A DNA stretch of 60,411 nt from Puniceicoccales bacterium. GTDB taxonomy: Bacteria > Verrucomicrobiota > Verrucomicrobiia > Opitutales > UBA953. The notes below the pieces were generated by a model. The model did not search any database. It worked only from the letters and a program-made list of their open reading frames with translations, and was not told the DNA's origin. Location of the stretch: positions 1 through 60,411 of the forward strand of contig JAISZI010000091.1 of the NCBI GenBank assembly GCA_031269335.1, written 5' to 3'. The position numbers and the translations under genes were made by a program. This document shows positions 1 through 7,171 of this stretch, piece after piece; within the stretch, counting starts at the first letter, position 1; every line of letters starts with the position of its first letter.

Positions 1-257
1 GCCCAGTCTCCAAACGGAACCCCTGCAAACGGAACCCCGCCCGCAAAGTAGCCGCGCAAAGAAACCCAACGCCAGAACCCAGCACCCCCCCTGCGTCCCA
101 AGTCAAGGGGGCACTTTCGGGAACGCTTACAGACAACAGATATTGGTCCAGGAGAGGATCAAGGCGAAGCGGCAGCTGTGGAGCGTGGCGATGGTCATTC
201 TCGCCACGGTGGCATTGGCGAGACTGCCTTTATCCCCGTTGGCGCATTTGCATCCTT
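1..257. other. Intergenic/3' flank at window start, no gene seen
   Basis: No convincing coding region. It holds a short direct repeat (CAAACGGAACCCC, twice, near 11-37) and an inverted repeat CGTGGCGA/TCGCCACG (184-191 with 201-208, 9-nt loop). The inverted repeat lies 50-75 bp past the end of the debranching-enzyme gene on the minus strand, so it may be a weak 3' structure, but no U-tract follows it on that strand. A C-run/G-run pair around 87-112 could also fold. Confidence 0.4.
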
Positions 258-2675
258 TTAGTCCGCTATCCACAGGCCGACGCAGAGGGCTGGCAAGTTG
301 AGTAAACCGGCGCGCCACGGGAAGCAGGTTTCGCGGGGAAGGCCTGTGGGGCAGAAGGAATCCGCGTCGGCTACTTGGCGAAAGCCGCCGGGGTCAACGC
401 CGGGGACTGGCAGGGAAACGGGGGAAGGGGAGGGGTTGATGGCGAAAAAGAGGGGTGGGGCGGGGAAGCGGCCGTCGGCGTTGTAAAGGGAGCCGAGGGC
501 GTTGGTTTGTGGTGCGTTGAAGAAGCGAAAGAATCCTTTTCTGGGGCGGCTGCGCAAGCGCAGGGTGGCACCGGCGGCACTGAGGCGGAAAGCGATCCAG
601 TTTTGGAAATAGTCGTGTGTTTTGCGGAAGCGTTCTATTCGGCTGTAGTCGAGGGCGTTGATGGTGCCGTTGCGGTAGGTGTTTTGTGAGCCGTGTTTGG
701 AGCGCAAAAAATCTTGTCCGGCGGAGAACATGGGCACTCCCAGAGAGGCGAGCAGAGTGGCTGCCATGAGGCGGGAGCGGCGGGCGTCGTTTTCGGTGGG
801 ATTGGCACCGTTGTTGTCTGGATTTTCGGTAATGCGGTCTATCCAGCAAAAGTCGTCGTGGGACTCGGTGTAATTGAGCGAGTGAAAGGGTTCTGCTTCT
901 GGCGAGGCGGGGGAGCCGCTCATGAAGTAGCGTAATCCGTCGGCTGGGGCGGTGTTATGGAGGTAGGCGGGGAGAAAGTCGCGAAAGGCGTCATTCCAAG
1001 CCGTGAGGCTTGTGCGCGTGAGGGCGCGGCCGATATGTCCGCGGAAGCTCCACGGTTCGGCAATGAGCAGTAATCCTGGCTTAAGCGGGCGGAGTTCGCG
1101 TTCTATTTGGCGCAAGAGAGGGGTGCCGAGGAGTTCTGCGAGGTCGAAGCGGAAGCCGTCGATGTCATAAAATTCGACGAGGTGGCGGAGACTATTGAGG
1201 ATGAGGCGGCGCAGCATGGGGGCGGCGGTGCGCAAGTCGTTGCCGCAGCCGCTCCAATTGGAGAGAGAGCCGTCGCGGGCGGTTTCAAAATAGTAACTTT
1301 TGTCGATGCGGAGCAGGTGGTTGGGGGAGCCGGAGTGGTTATAGACGACATCGAGAATGAGGGAGATTCCTGCCTCGTGGCACGCTGATACGAAGTCTTG
1401 CATGTCGCCAAATTGTGAACCTGATGCGGGGTCGGACGCGTAAAGGCTGGCGGGAGCAAACCAATTTACAGGCATGTAACCCCATTGATAGGTATCGCGG
1501 TCGGGGGTCTCAACTTCTTGAATTGGTTGTAATTCGAGAACGTTTGCGCCGAGTTTTCGCAGGTAACATTCCGGGGAGCGCAGCCATGTTGCGAGTTCGC
1601 GAAAGCCCGATTTGTGTCCGTCCGGGACGGCGTGAGTGAGCAAATCGCGCAGGTGAGCTTCTATGATTATGGCGTCGGTGGGCGCTGGCGGCGTGTGTCG
1701 GGAGAGGGGGCGGGAGATGCGGGCGAGGTCGATTACCAATCCCGGTCCGCTGGGTGCGGCAGCGGCGAGTGCGCACGGGTCGAGCACCGGGGCGGTCGGG
1801 TCGAATGCTGCCGTGGTATCATTTTCGCCATCAATGAAATAATGATAATACCAGCCGTGGAGGTTGCGTTTTATTTCCACTTCCCAGACTCCGTCGCCAA
1901 GGGCGGACAATTGGTGCCGTGAGCGCGTTTTATTGGAATGGGGTGACCAAAACTCGATGGTGACGTTGTTGGCGCGCGGGGCGAACAAGCGGAAACGGGT
2001 TTTTCCGTCTTCTACGTGCACGCCCGTTTCGAGTGTGGAATCTTGGTGAAAGAGGAAATCGCCGTGGGCAATGGTGATGGCGTGCTGTGGGGTGGCGGAA
2101 GAATTGAGCAACAGCAAGGTGTCGTGGGCGGCGAGGCGGGCAGGCGTTTCCGAGACAAAGCCGAAGGCGTGATAGCCGGTGCGGGCGGGGTCAATGTGGA
2201 GGTTGCGATTGCCCTGTGTGTCGCGGCAAATGTTGGGTGCCTGTTCGAGCGGTTCGAGCCAGGTGCCCCCGTGGGTGACGAATTTGAATTCGCAGGCAGA
2301 GGTGAATTTTTCGTCGGCGTCCATGCGGAGCACTAACGCCGTCTCGCCCTTGATGGTTTCCGGGTGGAGGACGAAGTCGTTTTGGGGAGTCCAGTCGTTG
2401 AAATTGCCTGCGACGCAGACGTCTTCTTCGTAAAAATCAATGTGCGGGTAAAGTTCTCGCCAGAGGAGAAAAACGAGAGATTTGTCCTCGAAATAGTAGC
2501 CCGAAAGGCGTGCCCAGCTACGCGCTTCCATGCGGAAAATTCTGCTTGCGCGTGCTGGCGGGGCGAGGGCAAGAGGCGGGGGAGCGGCATCTGTCCAGTC
2601 GTGAGAAAGTTCGACAATGCCGGTGAAGCGGGTTGTCCAATAGGCGGACAATAAGCGGGTGGATGCGTTTTCCAT
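258..2675 (-). CDS. GH13 debranching enzyme (pullulanase / isoamylase-like)
   Basis: 805-residue glycoside hydrolase family 13 protein, likely cleaving alpha-1,6 branches of glycogen or maltodextrin. The four GH13 regions are visible: DVVYNH (about residue 443), GFRFDLAE with the nucleophile Asp (about 508), LLIAEPW with the acid/base Glu (about 541) and YTESHDD (about 605). YQWGYMP resembles the type I pullulanase/GlgX signature. Two beta-sandwich modules precede the barrel: an N-terminal starch-binding-like one (VAGNFNDWTPQNDFVLHPE) and a CBM48-like one (TRFRLFAPRANNVTIEFW). The frame stays open upstream to 3728, but that stretch is Arg/Pro-rich and overlaps the next gene, so ATG 2675 is chosen. 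No signal peptide is seen, so it is probably cytoplasmic. It starts 8 bp after the upstream gene ends, so the two are probably co-transcribed. Pullulanase versus isoamylase specificity cannot be settled from the sequence. Confidence 0.88.
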   Translation of the reverse strand: MENASTRLLSAYWTTRFTGIVELSHDWTDAAPPPLALAPPARASRIFRMEARSWARLSGYYFEDKSLVFLLWRELYPHIDFYEEDVCVAGNFNDWTPQNDFVLHPETIKGETALVLRMDADEKFTSACEFKFVTHGGTWLEPLEQAPNICRDTQGNRNLHIDPARTGYHAFGFVSETPARLAAHDTLLLLNSSATPQHAITIAHGDFLFHQDSTLETGVHVEDGKTRFRLFAPRANNVTIEFWSPHSNKTRSRHQLSALGDGVWEVEIKRNLHGWYYHYFIDGENDTTAAFDPTAPVLDPCALAAAAPSGPGLVIDLARISRPLSRHTPPAPTDAIIIEAHLRDLLTHAVPDGHKSGFRELATWLRSPECYLRKLGANVLELQPIQEVETPDRDTYQWGYMPVNWFAPASLYASDPASGSQFGDMQDFVSACHEAGISLILDVVYNHSGSPNHLLRIDKSYYFETARDGSLSNWSGCGNDLRTAAPMLRRLILNSLRHLVEFYDIDGFRFDLAELLGTPLLRQIERELRPLKPGLLLIAEPWSFRGHIGRALTRTSLTAWNDAFRDFLPAYLHNTAPADGLRYFMSGSPASPEAEPFHSLNYTESHDDFCWIDRITENPDNNGANPTENDARRSRLMAATLLASLGVPMFSAGQDFLRSKHGSQNTYRNGTINALDYSRIERFRKTHDYFQNWIAFRLSAAGATLRLRSRPRKGFFRFFNAPQTNALGSLYNADGRFPAPPLFFAINPSPSPVSLPVPGVDPGGFRQVADADSFCPTGLPRETCFPWRAGLLNLPALCVGLWIAD

Positions 2676-2683
2676 GAACGTTT

Positions 2684-3544
2684 TCAAAGGTGGAAAGAGA
2701 CCTTTTTCACGCTGGGGACGATGGTTTGGGCGGCGGTGAGCACCGCCTTCGCGTGCCAGCGGCGCAATTCTTCGCGAACGATGGCATTTGCGCAGAGGAC
2801 GGAAAGGGTGCCGGTTGGGGATATGCGGTGTGGTTCGCTGTCGGAGGATAGTGTTGGTGTGCCTATTATCTCCGTCCAATGGCGGCGCAGGGCGTCTATC
2901 GGTGCAGCGTCTATGCGCAGGGTGGAGATGGTGCGCAGGATATCGCTGCCGATGGTGTGGATGGGGTTTTCGTTGCGATACCTCGGTCCCGGTCGCGGTT
3001 CGGTGGGAAGACCCCGCAACATGGCGACGAGGTTGCGAAATTCGCGACCGCTTGGTTTGCGGCACAGGTTGGCGGTATCGGCGTCGCGCAGCATGAGCGG
3101 AAGATCGTCGAGGCGGGAGAGGAGTGCCACGGCACCACGCGGGTGGAAGTGGGCGAGCGGGGCGAGCCAAGCGGCGCGCATTCCTGCGGCGAGCGCGGTG
3201 TTCACATCGGCTTTTAGGTCTGTGCCGACGTGGAGGATGTCCGTCGGTGCGAGGTTCAAGGCACCAGCGAGAATGCGGAAGTCTATCGGGCGTTGGGGAG
3301 TGGAAGGGTTTTCGGGAAAAATCAGATCGAAGCATTCCAGCAGGTGAAAAGTTTCGAGATGCAGGCGATCTTTCCCCGAAGGGTCGAGGGCGGCGAGGCG
3401 GCAGCCGAGAAAGCGGAGTGCGCCGAGGGTTCGCCCGAGTTCGAGTAATTTTTTGCCGTTGTCGCTGTGCGGTGTTGCGGGCGGGAGCACGCCGGAGAGG
3501 TTGAAGCTCACGGCGCGGACTTTTTGCAACAGCGATGTCTTCAC
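2684..3544 (-). CDS. HAD-like domain fused to DUF721 (DciA-like) domain
   Basis: 286 residues, GTG start overlapping the upstream argA stop (GTGA), so translation is probably coupled. Residues 8-130 look like a HAD-superfamily domain: AVSFNLSGVL occupies the place of motif I (normally DxD), and HVGTDLKADVNTALAAGM (105-122) matches the motif IV region. Motif I has Asn15 and Ser17 instead of the two Asp, so phosphatase activity is unlikely. Residues about 195-286 resemble DUF721/DciA: W..IIG, then TLSVLCANAIVREELRRW, then a closing beta strand KKVSFHL. DciA proteins are replicative helicase loaders or helpers in many bacteria. The order HAD then DUF721 in one chain is unusual. Function is inferred; a structural or nucleic-acid role is possible. 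Confidence 0.62.
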   Translation of the reverse strand: MKTSLLQKVRAVSFNLSGVLPPATPHSDNGKKLLELGRTLGALRFLGCRLAALDPSGKDRLHLETFHLLECFDLIFPENPSTPQRPIDFRILAGALNLAPTDILHVGTDLKADVNTALAAGMRAAWLAPLAHFHPRGAVALLSRLDDLPLMLRDADTANLCRKPSGREFRNLVAMLRGLPTEPRPGPRYRNENPIHTIGSDILRTISTLRIDAAPIDALRRHWTEIIGTPTLSSDSEPHRISPTGTLSVLCANAIVREELRRWHAKAVLTAAQTIVPSVKKVSFHL

Positions 3545-4881
3545 ACCAGTTTTCCTCCCGTGCTGATGCGGCGCAGTTTTTTGAGGAGCACGCGCGAATT
3601 ACGTCCGCTTGCGCGGGCATCGTCCCGGCGCGTTGCCGGCAGGTCGTCGAATGAGCCATCGGTGAAACCGCAGACGTTTCGGAAGAATGCGTGGCTTTGG
3701 GTTGTGAGCGCGAACAGGCGGGTGGCACCGTTTTGCGCCGCCTTCATTTCCGCGTATTCGACGAGTTTTTTGCCGACGCCGCGCCCGTGGTAGAAGGAGT
3801 GGACGTAGAGCGAAGCGACCTCTTGTGTGCGTTTATCGGCGTAGCGGAGCAGGCAGGCGCAGCCGATCACGCTCTCATCAATTTCATAGACGAAATAGTC
3901 TTCGATATGTTGTTCGACGCAGGTTCGGGTGCGCTGGGCAAGGGCGTCGTTGCGGGCGCCTTGTTTGGCGAGGTTATAGACGGCTTGTGCGTCCTTTTTG
4001 CGGGCGGGGCGGATTTTTTCGTAGTCGTTGGCGTGAATCATGGTGCCGAGACCGACCTTGTCGAATATCTCGGTGAGCAGACCTCCGACGATGCTTCCGT
4101 CGAGGATATGGGCGCGGGCGACACCGTTTTCGAGGGCGCGGATGGCATGGGCGGCTTTGCTGCGCAGACGTTCCTCAATGCTGTGTGAACGTTTTTCGCG
4201 AAAGAGGGCGGAAAGCTCGTGCAGAGGAATGTTAACGGTCACGCGCCCGTCTATCACGAGACCCGGGAAGGGCGTGAGAAAAATGAGTTTGGAGGCGCCG
4301 AGGGCGATGGCGGTTTCGGCGGCGAGCAAGTCGCTGTTTACGCGCAGCGAACGCCCCTCGCGGTTGCACAGGATCGGGGTCAACAGCGGCACAATGTCTT
4401 GGGCGAGCAAGTTGCGCAGCAGAGCGGCGTCGAGCTTGTCAACTTTGCCCGTGAAACACTGGTCAACGCCTCGGATAACACCGGTTTCGGTGGCGCGCAC
4501 GGCGTTCGTTGTCGCTGTTTTCAAACCAGAGTGGGAGAGCGCTTCGACGATGGTTTGCGTGACGATGCCCGCCGTCTCTTTGGCGATGGCGAGAGTTGCG
4601 GCGTCGGTTACACCTTCGCCGTAGGCGTCGCCGATTGGGATAGCGCGTCGTTCGGCTTCTCCTCGTAATTGAGAGCCAATGCCGTGGACGAGCACGACAT
4701 TGATATTGAGGCTGCGCAAGACGGCGATGTCGGTGATGGTGTTGGTGAAGTTTTCGTGTTCTATCACGCTGCCGTCCATTGCTATCACGAAGACATGTTC
4801 GCGGAACATGCGCACGTATTTGAGTATGCCGCGCAAATCAGCGGGTTTTATTTGGTGCTCGGAGCGAACACGATTAGCCAT
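3541..4881 (-). CDS. argA: Amino-acid N-acetyltransferase (N-acetylglutamate synthase)
   Basis: 446 residues, matching the classical two-domain ArgA length (about 443). The N-terminal part is an amino-acid-kinase-like domain (VLVHGIGSQLRGEAERR near residue 75, later LRVNSDLLAAETAIALGA and LTPFPGLV). The C-terminal part is a GNAT domain (SLYVHSFYHGRGVGKKLVEYA, the acetyl-CoA loop). It would make N-acetylglutamate from acetyl-CoA and glutamate, the first step of arginine synthesis, usually feedback-inhibited by arginine through the kinase-like domain. The frame is open to 5040, but that upstream part is encoded by a GC-rich dispersed repeat, so ATG 4881 is preferred. It is first in a tight run with the HAD/DUF721 and debranching genes. 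Confidence 0.87.
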   Translation of the reverse strand: MANRVRSEHQIKPADLRGILKYVRMFREHVFVIAMDGSVIEHENFTNTITDIAVLRSLNINVVLVHGIGSQLRGEAERRAIPIGDAYGEGVTDAATLAIAKETAGIVTQTIVEALSHSGLKTATTNAVRATETGVIRGVDQCFTGKVDKLDAALLRNLLAQDIVPLLTPILCNREGRSLRVNSDLLAAETAIALGASKLIFLTPFPGLVIDGRVTVNIPLHELSALFREKRSHSIEERLRSKAAHAIRALENGVARAHILDGSIVGGLLTEIFDKVGLGTMIHANDYEKIRPARKKDAQAVYNLAKQGARNDALAQRTRTCVEQHIEDYFVYEIDESVIGCACLLRYADKRTQEVASLYVHSFYHGRGVGKKLVEYAEMKAAQNGATRLFALTTQSHAFFRNVCGFTDGSFDDLPATRRDDARASGRNSRVLLKKLRRISTGGKLV

Positions 4882-4940
4882 GCGAGGCAGCAAAAGGCAA
4901 ACAGGGGCGGGCGTGAAGCGGAAAACAGCTGGTTGGCGGA

Positions 4941-5012
4941 GGGATTTACATTCCGGCAGCTCCGCTACGACTGCGCCGGTGGCGGGTGCCCCGGAGGGGC
5001 GCAACTCCAGAC
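4941..5012. repeat. GC-rich dispersed REP-like element, copy 1
   Basis: The stretch 4991-5010 matches 54521-54540 at 18 of 20 positions in the same orientation (CC[AG]GAGGGGCGCAACT core with a CCCC/GGGG hairpin). The neighbouring TTCCGGCAGCTCCGCTACG stretch also resembles the 54480-54500 region in reverse orientation. It sits just upstream of argA and inflates the open frame there. Confidence 0.5.
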
Positions 5013-5119
5013 TGCGGGCTGCGCACCGCTGATCGGGCACGTCTCCGTTATGCTGAAAGCGCGCATTGTGCCGGTGCCGGTTGCGGGGTTTCGGTGGTTG
5101 GGGAAAGCGTGCACAAAGA

Positions 5120-5158
5120 AGGGCGGGCCGCCTACTCCTAAGCGACCCGCCCTGTTTT
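5120..5158 (+). terminator. GC hairpin followed by T-tract
   Basis: GGGCGGG (5121-5127) pairs with CCCGCCC (5146-5152), followed by GTTTTTG on the plus strand. The flanking genes are on the minus strand, where only a weak TTCTTT follows. It may end antisense/plus transcription or act as a leader hairpin ahead of argA. Confidence 0.4.
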
Positions 5159-5401
5159 TGTCTATCTTATCTCGTTGTACTACCCCATCTCCCGTTAGGA
5201 GAAATCTCTCCGTCCTGAAGATGGTGCAAGTGATGTGGATTTTTTTCGTTCGCGCAAGCGATTTTTTTAACTTTTTTCAAAAAAACTTTTTCCCCGTTTT
5301 TTAACACGTTGAAGATTAGCGAGATAGCTGGGAAAAAATTTTTTCAAAAAAATGTATTTTTCATGGATGTTTTGCTGAAAAACCCTGTTTGCGTGCGAAA
5401 A

Positions 5402-7030
5402 TCATGCCGTTTGGTGCGAGACCGTGGAGAGCATGATGAGGAGGGATTGCAGGTGTTCCGCCCAGAATGCACCGGCGGGAGTCATGCGCCATGCGAGCTG
5501 GATGTCTTGGAGGACATCGTCGTTGACGGGCTTGAGGAGGCCGGATTCCGCCCATTGGTGGAGCACGATGTCGGCGGTGTTGCGGCATTCTTCGGGAAAA
5601 TAGTGGAGGGCGGGGAGGGCGCATTCCTCAATTGTCAGGGAAAGGATTTGGCGGAAGGAGGGCTTGGGCGGGCGAGCTGCGCCGGGGATAGTGGTGGCGG
5701 GCTTTTGACCTTGGGCAACGGCGTCGGCGTAGCGGGCGATTTCGCGGTGCTGGGAGAGGCTAAACCGGCCGATGCGTCCGCCGGCACCGCTGCCGAAGGG
5801 GACGAGGTCGGCGGGGCTGAGGGCGGTGCGGTTGTAGAGGGAACGTTCGCGGGGGCTGCGGCGCCAATGTTTGCGGGTGAAATGCGCGAAGCCGTGGCGG
5901 GCGAGTGCTTCGGTGGCGGCGGCGTAAATGCGCCCGCGTCCGGCTCGGTCGGGAGCGGGCGGGAAGTGTCCGGCGGCGATGGCTTTGGCAAGCGGGCTGG
6001 TGGGGAATTGTTTTAGTTCGTAGAGGTCGAGGCCGTGGATGTCGGTTTCTTCGGCTACGAAGCGGATGTCTTCGACGAGCATTTCGGGGGTTTGACCGGG
6101 GAAGCCGTAAATGAGGTCGATGATGACGACGGCGCCGCTGGCGCAGAGGGCGGCGAGGGTGGAGCGGATTTCGTCGCGGTCGGCGAGGCGTCCGATTTTG
6201 CGGCGCAGGGCAGTGTCGGTGGACTGGACACCGAGGGAGTAGCGGTTGGCGCCGGCGTCAGCCCACGCTTTGGCTTTGTCGGCGGTGAAGCCGCGGATGC
6301 GTCCTTCGACGGTGATTTCTGTTTCGGACGAAATGGGGAAGCGGTCGTGAAGTTGGCGAATGATTTTGGCGAGGTCGTCGCGGTCGAGGTCGCTGGGTGT
6401 GCCGCCGCCGAAGAAGACTGTGCGCACGGGGCGGTTGGCGAAGGCGGGGGCGAGGACGGCGGCGGTGGCGTCAATCTCACGCGAAAGGAGGGAGGTGTAT
6501 TCGTCGCTGAAACCGGTGCGGATGGGATTGATGTAGAAGGGGCAAAAGTTGCACCGGTGGGAGCAGTAGGGCGTGTGGAGATAGAGGGAGAAATACGAGT
6601 CGGGCGGGGATTCGGCGAAGGCCGCCGGCGCCCATTCGGCGAAGGCGGTGGTGAAAGAAGGGGAGGGCGGTCCGCCCATCATCATGGAGCCGCCGTGACC
6701 GCGGGCGGGAATGTCGGCAAAGGCACCGGTCATGGGGTCAACATTTGCGCCTGTGCGGGCGAAGTAAAATTCGGGCGAGGTCGGGCGGGCGGAGGAGGGC
6801 TGCGCGTGGGCTGGAGCGGGGTGCTGGGCGGCGGCGGCGTGCGGGTGTTGCGCCGCTCCGGAGCGCGCTGCCGGGGGCGCGGAAGCGCGAGAATGGGCGA
6901 TGGCGTGCGGGTGACCGGCGGCGGTGGGGTGTGGGGAGTCTTGAGGGGGTGATTCCCGGGTTTCGGGAGTGTGCAGGATAGAAGAAGTCGTCGCCGGAAT
7001 GGCAACGTGGTGTGGCCTGTGTTCTGTCAT
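5402..7030 (-). CDS. hutW: Radical SAM heme-utilisation enzyme (ChuW/HutW-like, HemN family)
   Basis: 542 residues. The radical SAM cluster motif is CSHRCNFC (Cys156, 160, 163), followed by the HemN-type FFGGGTPSDL and the late LYELKQFPTSPLAKA region. ChuW/HutW proteins of the HemN family open the heme ring by SAM-dependent methylation in the absence of oxygen. The assignment to ChuW/HutW rather than coproporphyrinogen oxidase rests on CPFY after the cluster motif and on the position at the end of a heme uptake gene set. The first 85 residues are a His/Ala/Pro-rich low-complexity extension; family-like sequence starts near residue 88, so a downstream start is possible. Expected cytoplasmic. 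Confidence 0.72.
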   Translation of the reverse strand: MTEHRPHHVAIPATTSSILHTPETRESPPQDSPHPTAAGHPHAIAHSRASAPPAARSGAAQHPHAAAAQHPAPAHAQPSSARPTSPEFYFARTGANVDPMTGAFADIPARGHGGSMMMGGPPSPSFTTAFAEWAPAAFAESPPDSYFSLYLHTPYCSHRCNFCPFYINPIRTGFSDEYTSLLSREIDATAAVLAPAFANRPVRTVFFGGGTPSDLDRDDLAKIIRQLHDRFPISSETEITVEGRIRGFTADKAKAWADAGANRYSLGVQSTDTALRRKIGRLADRDEIRSTLAALCASGAVVIIDLIYGFPGQTPEMLVEDIRFVAEETDIHGLDLYELKQFPTSPLAKAIAAGHFPPAPDRAGRGRIYAAATEALARHGFAHFTRKHWRRSPRERSLYNRTALSPADLVPFGSGAGGRIGRFSLSQHREIARYADAVAQGQKPATTIPGAARPPKPSFRQILSLTIEECALPALHYFPEECRNTADIVLHQWAESGLLKPVNDDVLQDIQLAWRMTPAGAFWAEHLQSLLIMLSTVSHQTA

Positions 7031-7099
7031 TGTGGAAAAAGTGGGTGGCTGGCGTGTGGAACGTTCAGCCGGATTTCATTGTGTTTTGCTTTCATTGAG

Positions 7100-7125
7100 A
7101 CGGGGCGGCGTTGAGGCCGCCCCGT
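7100..7125. other. Perfect 10-bp stem hairpin between receptor gene and hutW-like gene
   Basis: ACGGGGCGGC (7100-7109) and GCCGCCCCGT (7116-7125) form a perfect stem with a 6-nt loop. A T-rich tail (CGTTTTGTTGTT) follows only on the plus strand. In the minus-strand operon it may slow transcription or protect the receptor message rather than act as a full terminator. Confidence 0.55.
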
Positions 7126-7171
7126 CGTTTTGTTGTTGGTTATTGCCTGCTAAAAGGCGGGGTCAACCGCC

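Larger units (their letters stand above)
4882..5401. promoter_or_regulatory. Leader and promoter region of the argA gene set
   Basis: 520 bp without a credible gene between the radical SAM gene and argA (both minus). It contains the REP-like element near argA, a GC hairpin (5120-5153), short inverted repeats around 5190-5215 (CTCCCGTTAGGAG, GGAGAAATCTCTCC) and a strongly A/T-tracted part (5250-5360) in which the 14-mer TTTTTTCAAAAAAA occurs at 5272 and again at 5339. A curved-DNA promoter for argA is plausible; no exact -35/-10 is claimed. Confidence 0.4.

Noticed and set aside
127-318. 63-residue minus-strand frame at the window start
   Set aside because: Overlaps the 3' end of the GH13 gene and lacks any recognisable features.
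2676-3728. N-terminal extension of the GH13 frame
   Set aside because: Arg/Pro/His-rich translation overlapping the HAD/DUF721 gene out of frame; the real start with starch-binding module is at 2675.
4882-5040. N-terminal extension of ArgA
   Set aside because: Encoded by a dispersed GC-rich repeat, and the protein from 4881 already has the family length.
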